Part shown: positions 47,723 through 56,483 of the stretch, piece by piece
Numbering within the stretch: position 1 is the first letter of the stretch
Layout of the letters: each line of letters begins with the position of its first letter
Origin: Deltaproteobacteria bacterium
Lineage (GTDB): Bacteria > Myxococcota_A > Polyangia > Polyangiales > Houyiibacteriaceae
DNA length: 64,000 nt
Direction of reading: 5' to 3'
NCBI GenBank assembly: GCA_017644045.1
Contig: JAEPMI010000003.1
Location: forward strand, 310,001-374,000
The notes under the pieces: generated by a model
Database searches by the model: none
What the model was told of the DNA's origin: nothing
Seen by the model: only the letters and a program-made list of their open reading frames with translations
Made by a program: the position numbers and the translations under genes

Positions 47723-49891
47723 ATGGCGAACGACGCCAGCTCCCTCGATTTCCGTAGCCGCGTCCGCCGCGCGCTGGACGCCGTGGCCGGCGAGCTCGAG
47801 CGGCTCGCGCCGGAGCGAGCGACGCCAGGGCTGCTCGACACCGCCGCGCACGCGCTCTCGACCAGCCTGGACCGCTGGGCTCGCTTCCCGATGCTCTCGA
47901 AGCTCATCGGCGGCGTGCGACGGGACGTGGTGACCTCCGCCGGTGAGCCCGTGGAGCTCTCCGCGACCCTGCCCGTCACGCTCCGAGGCGCCGTGAAGAC
48001 CCGCTTCGTACTCGGGGACGCCACGACCGTCGAGGTCCCCTCGGAAGACGCGCGGGAGGTCTGGGCCGTGCAGCCCGCGCCCGGGCCTGGGCTGCACGCG
48101 ATCCACGCCGAGCACCTCGACGCTCGCGGCCGCGTGCTCGCCCGGTCGTCGACGCGCACGCTCCAGGTCGTCAGCGGTCGCCCCGTCGCGCTGGTGCACG
48201 GCGAGCTCCTCCTCGACCCGAGCCCGTCGCTCGCTCGCGAGCTCCGCGAGCTCTCCGAGGGGGCGTTCGAGCTCGTGTACTTCGACCTCCACGAGCGCAG
48301 CCGGGAGGCGCTCCTCGTCGAGGCGATCGAGCGGCTCGGCCTGCCGGAGGGCGCGGTCCTCGTCTACTCCGCGGCGGAGCAGGAGCTCGTCAGCCTCGGG
48401 CTCGACTTCGTGCGGATGTTCGTCACCAGCGGCATCCGCCACCTGCGGGCGAAGGGCGTGCCGGTGACGACCGTGCTCACTCGCTGGCGGGTCGATCCCG
48501 AGGACGCCCGTCGCGTTGGGGTCTCCGTCTACAGCCCCGCGGAGGCGCTCCACCGTGCGCGCGAAGACGCGCTGGAGAGCGAACGCTCCCAGGCCGCGGA
48601 GCTCGGCGACGCTCACGCCCGCACGCCGCGGATGGACTGGCTCCTCGACCAGCTGACCGGCACGGAGCGGGTGACCGGCAACCGCTGTCACGCCGAGCTC
48701 GACAACCGACGGGCGCGCGAGGCCGTCTTCGCCGCCATCGAGGAGGCCCGCACGTCGATCCATCTGCAAGTCTACATGATCCGTCCGGGGGACTTCCTGG
48801 AGGAGCTCATCGTTCGGTTGATCCGGCGCGCGCGAGCCGGCGTCCGTGTGCGGCTGATGGTCGACGCCCTCTACTCGGAGGACGAGATCATGGGGCGCCC
48901 GAACCCGATGCTGCAGTCGCTCCGCGACGAGCCCGGGATCGACGTGCTCGCGCTCGGACCGATCGAATCGCCGAAGGACGTGAGCGTCTCGAGCCTCAAG
49001 CAGCGCGATCACCGCAAGCTGCTCGTCGTCGACGGGCGCCGCGCGTTCGTGTCCGGTCGGAACGCGGGCGACGAGTACTACAAGGGCTTCGACGAGGTGC
49101 CGGTCCACGACCAGACGCCGCACGAGCGGGTCCCCTGGCTCGACGCGCACGTGGAGGTCGAGGGGCCGCTCGCGGCGAGCGTGCAGCGCTCCTTCGTCGA
49201 GACCTGGCGTGAGCACGGCGGCGGTCCGATCGACGACTGCGTCGACGCCACCGAGCTCGAGGACGGCGCGGCCGCCCGCTTCGTGGTTCACCACGGCTTC
49301 GCCGACACCAACGGACTCGCCCTCTACGAGGCGCTCTTCGACGCGGCGGAGCACCACGTCATCATCGTCAACGACTTCCCCTTCGTGCCGGCCCTCGAGC
49401 GCGCGATCCACCGGCTCCTGGCGCGCGACGTCGGGGTGCGGATCCTGACCGGTAACGCCAGCGCCCGGCGCGACGATGGGACGATGTTGCCCGCTCCGGT
49501 CCACCGCACGCTCTTCGAGTTCATGGTGAAGGCCAAGCTCGAGCCCCTGATGGAGGCGGGCGTCGAGGTCTACGAGTTCCGCGCGCCGCCCTCGCCGATG
49601 ATCGTCGCGCGCGGTGGTCGGGTTCGCCCCTACGTGCACGCGAAGGTGGTGTCGGTCGACGGGGTCGCGACGAGCATCGGCTCGGCCAACCTCGACGGCA
49701 CCGCGGCCTACTGGGAGAACGAAGCCAACGTGGTCGTGCAGGACGCAGCCTTCGCCTCGGCGGTCGAGGCGCAGCTCGAACGGATGCTCGCCGACGCCTA
49801 TCGGATCGATCCGAGCTCGGCCTACTGGCGAAGCGAACGCGCGCAGCGCGCGGTCGTCTCCACGCTCTGGCCGGGCTCACTCTACTCGTGA
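47723..49891 (+). CDS. phospholipase D/cardiolipin synthase-like protein with N-terminal extension
   Basis: A 722-residue protein. The two HKD motifs of the PLD superfamily are present: QRDHRKLLVVDGRRAFVSGRN (near residue 430) and VHAKVVSVDGVATSIGSANLD (near residue 637). The surrounding sequence (LQVYMIRPGDFLEELIVRLI, PYVHAKVVS) resembles bacterial cardiolipin synthases, so it probably joins or hydrolyses phospholipids. Residues 1-310 form an extension: a helical start, a beta-rich region (ELSATLPVTLRGAVKTRFVL) and an alpha/beta part (EGAVLVYSAAEQELV) that I did not recognise. No membrane helix is obvious. A hairpin stands just before the start. Its stop lies 15 nt from that of the convergent lipoprotein gene. 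Confidence 0.88.
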   Translation: MANDASSLDFRSRVRRALDAVAGELERLAPERATPGLLDTAAHALSTSLDRWARFPMLSKLIGGVRRDVVTSAGEPVELSATLPVTLRGAVKTRFVLGDATTVEVPSEDAREVWAVQPAPGPGLHAIHAEHLDARGRVLARSSTRTLQVVSGRPVALVHGELLLDPSPSLARELRELSEGAFELVYFDLHERSREALLVEAIERLGLPEGAVLVYSAAEQELVSLGLDFVRMFVTSGIRHLRAKGVPVTTVLTRWRVDPEDARRVGVSVYSPAEALHRAREDALESERSQAAELGDAHARTPRMDWLLDQLTGTERVTGNRCHAELDNRRAREAVFAAIEEARTSIHLQVYMIRPGDFLEELIVRLIRRARAGVRVRLMVDALYSEDEIMGRPNPMLQSLRDEPGIDVLALGPIESPKDVSVSSLKQRDHRKLLVVDGRRAFVSGRNAGDEYYKGFDEVPVHDQTPHERVPWLDAHVEVEGPLAASVQRSFVETWREHGGGPIDDCVDATELEDGAAARFVVHHGFADTNGLALYEALFDAAEHHVIIVNDFPFVPALERAIHRLLARDVGVRILTGNASARRDDGTMLPAPVHRTLFEFMVKAKLEPLMEAGVEVYEFRAPPSPMIVARGGRVRPYVHAKVVSVDGVATSIGSANLDGTAAYWENEANVVVQDAAFASAVEAQLERMLADAYRIDPSSAYWRSERAQRAVVSTLWPGSLYS

Positions 49892-49906
49892 GGTCGCTTC
49901 ACTGGC

Positions 49907-52900
49907 TCAACGAGTCTCGGTCAGCGGCACGATCGCGGGGGTGAGCTGCACTCGGACGGCGTCGTTCTCGAAGGCCACCGCGTCGTCGAGTCCGTCGCCG
50001 TCGACGTCGAAGAACGTTCGGCTCACGTGGAGGCGCAGCATGCGGTTGGCGGTCGGCGAGTCGGTTCGCGGGTCCGCGGGATACGAGAGGAGGGCGAGCC
50101 AGAACGGGGCGATGTTGCCTTCCACGTACGAGCATTCGAAGGAGGGGAACCCGACGCATTCCACCGTGTCGCGATAGTCTTGATAGTCCCTCGGGTTCGA
50201 GTTCTGGATGGCCCCGCTCAGGACCGACTCGCGCGCGTCGAAGCGGGACGCTCCACTCCGTGCGACGAGGTTCATCGCTCCGACGACGCCGCTCGGACCG
50301 AACCCGGCCAGGTCGGGGAGGCCGTCACCATCCAGCTCGGCCAGCATCCGGGGATGACGACGCGCGACCGCATGGAAGTCGTGGGGCGCGCCGCTGGTGT
50401 CTCGAATCTCGAGTCGCCAACCCTGTCCATACGTGAAGCCGCCGCTCCACACGGAGTGGCTCGAGAACTCGACGGCGCCAGGAGTCGAGAGATTCCGCCA
50501 CACGAGCACCGCGCTGGACGCGATCCCCACGAGGTCGTCTCGACCGTCACCGTCGACATCGCCGAGCAGCACCGGGTGACGCGCCGGTGTCCAACCGTAG
50601 TTGGTGCCGATCCCATCGCGAAACACGACGATCGTCGACCCGAAGGTGCCATCGCTGCGACCGAGCGCCACGCGCGGGCCGTTCGTCCCGATGGCGAAGA
50701 CGTCGTCCAGCCCGTCGCCATCGATGTCGGCGACGAGTCGGTAGTGGTCCGTGACCCGGTAGCCCTGGGCGGCTCCGAAGTCCATGGTCCCGGTGTGCGT
50801 GCCGTCGGGCGGGTCTCCGTTGAGGTGCACCCACGTGCGATCGCCGCCGAAGCCGACCACGTCGGGGAACCCGTTGCCGTCCACGTCCCCGATCGTTCTC
50901 ACGTGGTCGGTCGAGGACCACGAGTCCTCGGCACCGAAGTTCGAGACCACGAGCTCTGGCGCTGCGAAGCTGGCGCCTTCGTTTCGCGCCAACTGCACCC
51001 CCGTCGACGAGAAGTGTAGGAAGTCGAGGTCACCGTCCTGGTCGTAGTCCACGAAGTGCACGGGCTCTTCGTCCTTGTCGAACCCATGGCTCGTGCCGTA
51101 GTCCTCCGACCAGCGTGCCGGAGGCAGGAACGCCGTCCCGTCCCAGAGCGCGACATCCACGCCGTCCGTACCGATCCCGACCAGATCGCCGTCGCCGTCG
51201 CCGTCCAGGTCCACCACCGTGCGTACGTGAGCCTGCTCGGACCACTCCCCCACCGGGTTCGTGACCGCGGCGGCGGGTGCCTGGTACCACGGCGCTTCGA
51301 TGAGGTCTCGGAGCGTCACGGAGCCGGAGAAGCGGACGGTGACGGGGCTCGGCTCGTCGTTGGTGACGATCACCTCGACGGGATAGGAGCCGGTCACCGC
51401 GTACTCGTGCTCGAAGTTCACGGCGAGCGGGGCCTGAGTGGTCGAGCTGCGCGTGTCGCTCTCCCCATCACCCCAGCTCACCACGATCTGTGCGATCCCC
51501 GTTCCGCTCTTCGGTGTGGCCAACCCAGTCAACGCGAAGCGGCGTTCGGCGCGCTGCGTCAGGTCGAAGAGCGCGCTCACCGGAGCCTCGCCATTGAAGA
51601 AGTCGGAGAAGTCCGAGATCCCGTCACCGTCGGTGTCCGGATTGTTCGGGTCCGTGCCTCTCGCCACCTCTTCGCTGTCGTCGAGCCCGTCCCGGTCGGC
51701 GTCGGCCAGCAGAGGATTGGAGCGAACCTCCGCCGGATAGCGATCCGGGTCGACGAGGTTGGTCGCGTTGATGAGAATTCGTTCGCGGACCTCCACGAAG
51801 TCGGACCGCCCGTCGCCGTCGGTGTCCACGAGGTTGGGGTCGGTCCCGTTGAGGATCTCTTCGCGGATCCCGAGTCCGTCTCCGTCGTCATCGCTCAGAT
51901 AGATCAGGGCGACCTCGTCGCCGGCGAAGAGCTCGATGTCGGAGAGTGCGTAGCCTCCGTCGTCGAGCTCGTAGATCGTCTCGTGCCGCTCCAGGTCGCG
52001 AGTCTGGGTCACTCGAAGCTGCCATCGTGCCGTGTCGGTCCCGGTCAGCCCCCGGACGCTCTCGATGCCGCCTTCACCCTCGACCGGTACTCGAAGAATG
52101 CTCTCGAGTGCGTCGTCGAGCGGGAGAGATCCGTCTCCGAGCGAGCCGAGCGTCGCCACCGCGTACTGCTCCTGTGGCCGCAGCGTTCCGTAATCGATGA
52201 CGATGCTCGCGGTGCGCGCGAACACATCGCCTTGCCCGAAGGCCAACGGCCGCCCCTCCGCGTCCTGGAGCTCGATGAGGGCGGTGTCGAGGACGAGGCT
52301 GCGAGAGTCCTGCAGGAGCGTCAGCGTCGTGTCGAGATCGAGAGCGTCGTTGCCGAAGAGCAGGGTGTTGCTCTCCTCGCCCGGCGCGAAGCTGGTCGGT
52401 TCGAAGCCTCCTCCGAAGCCGTCGTACCCGAGTGTCGCCACGGGTAGGAGGCGTCCTTCCCCATCGAGTCGCGACGCGACGAGCGTCAGGTGCGCGACCG
52501 TGAAGGCGAGGTTGCTGCGGTTGGCGAGGCTCACTCCGACCCGCAGCGAGCCGCCACTCGAGGTGGACTGCTCCGCGGCGCTGTTCTCGACGACGTCCTG
52601 CCACGTCTCGTGGTTCTCGCGGGTCTCCGTCTCGGTGGTGGAGTAGTTGCCGGTGATGCTCCCGCTCACCTTGACGCCGCCGGTGGGACTGGCGTCGTAC
52701 TCCACACCCACCGTCGTCGACACACCACCGGTGTGGCTGCGGCTGTCCGTCGTCACCGTGCTTCCACCCGAGGCGTTCGACACGGAGACCGTTTCGCTGG
52801 AGGTGGTCTCGTAGCGAAGGCCGATCCGAGGCACGGTGTCGATCCGGACCTCGAGCGCGGCGAGGTCGGCGATCAGGGGGTTGAAGCGGTATGGATTCAC

Positions 52901-53197
52901 CTCGGGGTTGAACCCGAGCTCCCGGACCTCGTGGCCGTCGGAGAGTCCGTCACCGTCCGTGTCGGGGATGAGCGGCGAGGTCAGGTAGACGTCGACCTCG
53001 TCGTCGTCGCTCAACCCGTCACCATCGGTGTCGATCGCGTCGCCGACGTCCAGCGGAACCTCCGCGTCCACGAGCTCGGGTCCCATGTCCGTCGCGACCG
53101 CCCCATCGTCGCCACAGCCGGCGAGCAGGGTCACCGCGAGCACCATCGGCCATGCGCCGCTCCGCCGTTCCTCGACCTGTCCACTTCCGCCACTCAT
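49907..53197 (-). CDS. lipoprotein with protective-antigen-like domain, TSP3 and FG-GAP repeats
   Basis: A 1096-residue lipoprotein with good lipobox (LAVTLLAGC, Cys28). Two calcium-type TSP3 units (DTDGDGLSD at about 56 and 79) lead into a region (about 105-340) resembling the Ca-binding and pore domain of anthrax protective antigen/binary toxin B: NPLIADLAALEVRIDTVP, then Ser/Thr-rich strands (SRSHTGGVSTTVGVEYD, GGVKVSGSITGNYSTT, ENHETWQDVVENSA). A beta region follows, then more TSP3 units (about 436-530), a PKD-like domain (about 540-630) and about six FG-GAP/VCBS blades with VDGDGxDD motifs (DLDGDGDGDLVG, DVDGDGRDDLVG). ATG 53197 has a clear GGAGGT site upstream. Probable outer-surface protein; pore formation is an inference. 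Confidence 0.86.
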   Translation of the reverse strand: MSGGSGQVEERRSGAWPMVLAVTLLAGCGDDGAVATDMGPELVDAEVPLDVGDAIDTDGDGLSDDDEVDVYLTSPLIPDTDGDGLSDGHEVRELGFNPEVNPYRFNPLIADLAALEVRIDTVPRIGLRYETTSSETVSVSNASGGSTVTTDSRSHTGGVSTTVGVEYDASPTGGVKVSGSITGNYSTTETETRENHETWQDVVENSAAEQSTSSGGSLRVGVSLANRSNLAFTVAHLTLVASRLDGEGRLLPVATLGYDGFGGGFEPTSFAPGEESNTLLFGNDALDLDTTLTLLQDSRSLVLDTALIELQDAEGRPLAFGQGDVFARTASIVIDYGTLRPQEQYAVATLGSLGDGSLPLDDALESILRVPVEGEGGIESVRGLTGTDTARWQLRVTQTRDLERHETIYELDDGGYALSDIELFAGDEVALIYLSDDDGDGLGIREEILNGTDPNLVDTDGDGRSDFVEVRERILINATNLVDPDRYPAEVRSNPLLADADRDGLDDSEEVARGTDPNNPDTDGDGISDFSDFFNGEAPVSALFDLTQRAERRFALTGLATPKSGTGIAQIVVSWGDGESDTRSSTTQAPLAVNFEHEYAVTGSYPVEVIVTNDEPSPVTVRFSGSVTLRDLIEAPWYQAPAAAVTNPVGEWSEQAHVRTVVDLDGDGDGDLVGIGTDGVDVALWDGTAFLPPARWSEDYGTSHGFDKDEEPVHFVDYDQDGDLDFLHFSSTGVQLARNEGASFAAPELVVSNFGAEDSWSSTDHVRTIGDVDGNGFPDVVGFGGDRTWVHLNGDPPDGTHTGTMDFGAAQGYRVTDHYRLVADIDGDGLDDVFAIGTNGPRVALGRSDGTFGSTIVVFRDGIGTNYGWTPARHPVLLGDVDGDGRDDLVGIASSAVLVWRNLSTPGAVEFSSHSVWSGGFTYGQGWRLEIRDTSGAPHDFHAVARRHPRMLAELDGDGLPDLAGFGPSGVVGAMNLVARSGASRFDARESVLSGAIQNSNPRDYQDYRDTVECVGFPSFECSYVEGNIAPFWLALLSYPADPRTDSPTANRMLRLHVSRTFFDVDGDGLDDAVAFENDAVRVQLTPAIVPLTETR

Positions 53198-53323
53198 CTC
53201 GACCTCCACGCGCGATTCCTCGAGCCCATCCAGCTCACGAAGCCTGCCGAACGCCTCGAGGTGTCGGTATTGGCCAAAGGTCTAATGCTCTACGGCCGCC
53301 GCGCGTCTATGCTCGGTTTCACG

Positions 53324-55066
53324 ATGCGAGGCGACGCTCAGACGTTCCCGCGGCGAGTCGCTCTGCTCTACACTCACCTACGCTCCGTGCTCAGCGGAGT
53401 CGTGGTCGCGACCGGTCTGACCGTGGCGGTGCTGTGGACGGAGGCGGAGCGTCCACTCCTGCTCGGCTGGGCAGCCGCTCAGCTGGCTCTCACCGTCGTT
53501 CGGGCGTTCGGCCTCTGGCGCTTTCACCGGTCCTCGCCCACCGAGGTCGACCTTCCCCGATGGGCATGGCTCGCGGTCGTCGGCTCCGGACTCTCGGGGC
53601 TGCTCTGGGCGTTCGGCGGTGCCGCCTTCCTCGGAGCTCACTCGGTCTTCGAGCTCGTCACGGTGGTGATTCTGCTCTGCGGCATGGTCGCCGGAAGCGT
53701 CGCCTCCCTGTCGGTGCATCCCGTCGCGTACGTGGTCTACGCGGTTCCGGTGATGGGCGCGCTCGCGTGGGCGTTGTACGGCCTCGAGGGTTTCGGCTCC
53801 TACTGGCTCGCGTCGCTGCCGCTCGCCTTCCTCGCGGTCAACCTCTCGTACGCGCGCACGATGTACCGCACCGTCGTCGAGTCCATCCGGCTTCGCCAGG
53901 AGAACCTCGAGCTGGTCTCGAGCCTTCGACGTCAGCGAGACCGGGCGGAACAGGCGAGCCTGGCGAAGTCCAAGTTCCTGGCGGCGGCGAGTCACGATCT
54001 CCGGCAGCCGATGCACGCGCTCGGCCTGCTGGCCGACGCTCTGAAGCGAAAGGCGTCGGAGACGACACGCCCGATCGCGGACCAGATCGTCGCCAGCACC
54101 GAGAGCCTGGAGCAGCTGCTGGACGGCTTGCTCGATATCTCGAAGCTGGACGCCGGCGCGATCGAGCCGCGGATGCGCCCCGTCGCGTTGCGGCCGATCC
54201 TCGCTGCCGCCACTCGGTCCGCGAGCGCTGGCTCTGGCGCTCGCTTCGAGCTCCAGTGTCCGGTGGACCTGGGTGCGAGGACCGACCCGGTGCTGCTCCG
54301 CCGCATCGTCGGCAACCTCGCCGACAACGCCGTCCGCCACGGAGCCAGCCCCTTCGAGCTCACCGCTCGGGAGGACGACGGCGTCGTCGAAGTCCGAGTC
54401 GTGGACCACGGCCCAGGCGTGCCCGAGGACGAACGTGACAACGTGTTCGCCGAGTTCCATCAGCTCCGTAACCCGGAGCGGGACCGGCGAAAGGGTCTGG
54501 GTCTGGGCCTGGCCATCGTCCGACGACTCGCCGAGTTGCTGGATCACAGCATCCAGCTGCGCCCGACGGAAGGCGGTGGAGCGACGTTCCTCGTGCGGCT
54601 GCCGGCCGCGATCGCGCCGACTGCGAGCGAGGTCACCCCCTCATCACCGGGTCGCAGCACGCCGGTCGTCGGTCCGATCCTCGTCATCGACGACGAGGTG
54701 GACGTTCGAGAGGCGATGCGGACCGTGCTCGAGGGCTGGGGGTTCGAGGTCCTCACCGCGGGGGACCCTGCCGCGGCGGTGGCCGAGGCCGAGCAATGTG
54801 AGAGTCGAGTGTCGCTGGTCATCGCTGACCACCGGCTTCGAGGAGAACGAACGGGAGTCGACGCGATCGACGCCGTGCGTGAGGTCCTCGGCCACCAGGT
54901 GCCGGCGCTGATCGTCACCGGTGACACCGCTCCCGATCGGATCGTCGCGGCTCAGGGGTCGGGCATACCCATCCTGCACAAACCCGTGCGACCGGGACGG
55001 CTGCGGGTGGCGGTGGAAGCCGCGATGGCCGAATGGGAACGCAGCGACCCCGAGGCTACCTCGTGA
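53324..55066 (+). CDS. hybrid histidine kinase with receiver domain
   Basis: A 580-residue membrane sensor kinase. About six membrane helices in the first 190 residues (LSGVVVATGLTVAVLW, LPRWAWLAVVGSGLSGLLWA, FLGAHSVFELVTVVILLCGM) are followed by a coiled coil, the HisKA domain with the phospho-acceptor His224 in SHDLRQPMHALGLLADAL, then the ATPase domain with IVGNLADNAVRHG, DHGPGVPED and GLGLGLAIVRRL. A C-terminal receiver (about 450-570) has acceptor Asp near 502 (LVIADHRLRGERTGVD) and Lys in PILHKPVRP. ATG 53324 is used; 53285 and 53309 are also in frame. It converges with and overlaps by 11 nt the LuxR-type regulator, its probable partner. Confidence 0.93.
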   Translation: MRGDAQTFPRRVALLYTHLRSVLSGVVVATGLTVAVLWTEAERPLLLGWAAAQLALTVVRAFGLWRFHRSSPTEVDLPRWAWLAVVGSGLSGLLWAFGGAAFLGAHSVFELVTVVILLCGMVAGSVASLSVHPVAYVVYAVPVMGALAWALYGLEGFGSYWLASLPLAFLAVNLSYARTMYRTVVESIRLRQENLELVSSLRRQRDRAEQASLAKSKFLAAASHDLRQPMHALGLLADALKRKASETTRPIADQIVASTESLEQLLDGLLDISKLDAGAIEPRMRPVALRPILAAATRSASAGSGARFELQCPVDLGARTDPVLLRRIVGNLADNAVRHGASPFELTAREDDGVVEVRVVDHGPGVPEDERDNVFAEFHQLRNPERDRRKGLGLGLAIVRRLAELLDHSIQLRPTEGGGATFLVRLPAAIAPTASEVTPSSPGRSTPVVGPILVIDDEVDVREAMRTVLEGWGFEVLTAGDPAAAVAEAEQCESRVSLVIADHRLRGERTGVDAIDAVREVLGHQVPALIVTGDTAPDRIVAAQGSGIPILHKPVRPGRLRVAVEAAMAEWERSDPEATS

Positions 55067-55682
55067 CGAGCCCGAGCTCTCGCGCCGCGGACACGCACTG
55101 GACACGGTTGTCGACGCCGAGGGTCTGGAACACCACCCCGAGATGAGCTTTCACCGTGTGGGAGGTGACCCCGAGCGTCGCCGCGATCTCCTTGTTGCTG
55201 AGGCCCTCGGCCAGCAACCGGAGCGTGTCGAGCTGCCTGGGGGTGAGGGCACGACTCACCTCGTCGGCGCGTGCGTTCAGCTCTTCGAGCGGGGCGCGTA
55301 GCTCTTTCGCCAAGTAGCGTTCTCCCTTCGAAGCGGCTTGGAGAGCGAGCACGATCTCGTCGCTGGTGCTGGACTTCGGGACGTAGCCGAGCGCTCCGCG
55401 CGCAAGGCAGCGCGAGACGTCGCCCGCGCTCCGTGAGCTCGAGACCACCACCACGGGCACGAAGAGCGAACGGAGCCGAACGGCGTCGAGCAGGTCCATG
55501 CCGTCGTCGCCGGGCATGAAGAGATCGGCGAGCAGGAGGTCGATGCTCGAGTCCGACTCGAGCATCGTGAGCGCCTCGGGAACGCTCTGAACGTGGAGGA
55601 GCTCGGCGTCGAGGGCCTCTTCCAGCAGCAGTCGAAGCCCGTCCGCGAAGAGCGGGTGGTCGTCCACCATCAGAATACGCAC
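55056..55682 (-). CDS. NarL/LuxR-type response regulator
   Basis: A 208-residue two-domain regulator. The receiver has MRILMVDDHPLFADGL, the acceptor Asp in LLLADLFMPGDDGMDL, Ser/Thr in VVVVSSSRSAGD and Lys in LGYVPKSSTS. The C-terminal LuxR helix-turn-helix is RALTPRQLDTLRLLAEGL, SNKEIAATLGVTSHTVKAHL. It probably responds to the hybrid kinase coded on the opposite strand, whose last 11 nt overlap its own. It is also the last of a possible operon with the upstream kinase and sulfotransferase genes (gap 42 nt). Target genes are unknown. Confidence 0.95.
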   Translation of the reverse strand: MRILMVDDHPLFADGLRLLLEEALDAELLHVQSVPEALTMLESDSSIDLLLADLFMPGDDGMDLLDAVRLRSLFVPVVVVSSSRSAGDVSRCLARGALGYVPKSSTSDEIVLALQAASKGERYLAKELRAPLEELNARADEVSRALTPRQLDTLRLLAEGLSNKEIAATLGVTSHTVKAHLGVVFQTLGVDNRVQCVSAARELGLVTR

Positions 55683-55724
55683 GGCCTGATGCTATCATCT
55701 GTCGCAGCCGGACGCGGGCGGCAG

Positions 55725-56483
55725 TCAGGTGAGGTCGGTGACCTCGAGCTCCTCTTCGTCGCCGCTCAGGTAGGGCTCGATCAGCGGCATGAGCGCCTCG
55801 TGCGTCGCGCCGAGTCGATCGACGAAGGCGTCGTCGAAGGGTTCGCGGTCGCGCACGCGCTGGTAGAGCGCGTCGAAGGTCTCGAGGATCTCCGCGGGGA
55901 GGTCGGAGGTGATGTCGCTCGCGTCGGCGCGACGGAGGCTCGGGTCGACCACGGTGGCCATCGCGTCGGCCTTGGCGAGGTCCTGGTCGAGGTAGGTCAG
56001 CGCTCGTTCGGCGGTGGCCTTCGGCTCGTCGAGCACGCGGTCGTAGGCGACGATCATCATCGGGTAGTCGCGGTCGGCGAAGTCGCCGAAGAGGCAGTAG
56101 TTCTCGAACCACCACTCGAGGTCGGCCGGCATCGCCTGCGGGACCTCGGTGTCGAGCGCCTCGGCCTCGAGCGCCTCGAAGGCGCGCGTCGATGCCACGT
56201 GCTCCCGCCACGGACGGATCGTGAAGATGACCCGTTCGAGCTCGTCCTCGTCGGTCTCCACCACCCCGGGCACGAACATCTTCACGACCTGGCCGCGAAG
56301 GTCTTCGGGGTCCCCGTCGACGCCGTAGCGATGCTCGGACTCGTAGAAGCCCTGCGGGTTGGCCTCCTTCAGCGCTTCGAGCTGAGCGGCGAAGGGCTCC
56401 CCGACGATGGGGAGGTCCGCGGCGGCGAGCATCTGCATCCAGAGCGAGGTGCCCGAGCGGCGGCAACCGGTGACGACGATCAT
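55725..56483 (-). CDS. sulfotransferase-family protein
   Basis: A 252-residue soluble protein. The N-terminal P-loop GCRRSGTSLWMQMLAAAD matches the 5'-phosphosulfate-binding loop of PAPS-dependent sulfotransferases, and FTIRPWREHVASTR fits the 3'-phosphate-binding region (Arg/Ser). The middle (PADLEWWFENYCLFGDF) and the final helices follow the bacterial family pattern. The acceptor could be a lipid, sugar or peptide and is not predictable. Its ATG overlaps the stop of the upstream kinase gene by 4 nt (ATGA), so the two proteins are probably made together. Confidence 0.85.
   Translation of the reverse strand: MIVVTGCRRSGTSLWMQMLAAADLPIVGEPFAAQLEALKEANPQGFYESEHRYGVDGDPEDLRGQVVKMFVPGVVETDEDELERVIFTIRPWREHVASTRAFEALEAEALDTEVPQAMPADLEWWFENYCLFGDFADRDYPMMIVAYDRVLDEPKATAERALTYLDQDLAKADAMATVVDPSLRRADASDITSDLPAEILETFDALYQRVRDREPFDDAFVDRLGATHEALMPLIEPYLSGDEEELEVTDLT

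Noticed and set aside
45827-49639. Long open frame on the minus strand (over 1200 codons)
   Set aside because: It lies opposite the haem lipoprotein and PLD genes, whose motifs are clear. Its translation is Arg/Glu/Val-rich with no motif, the usual antisense shadow of very GC-rich genes.
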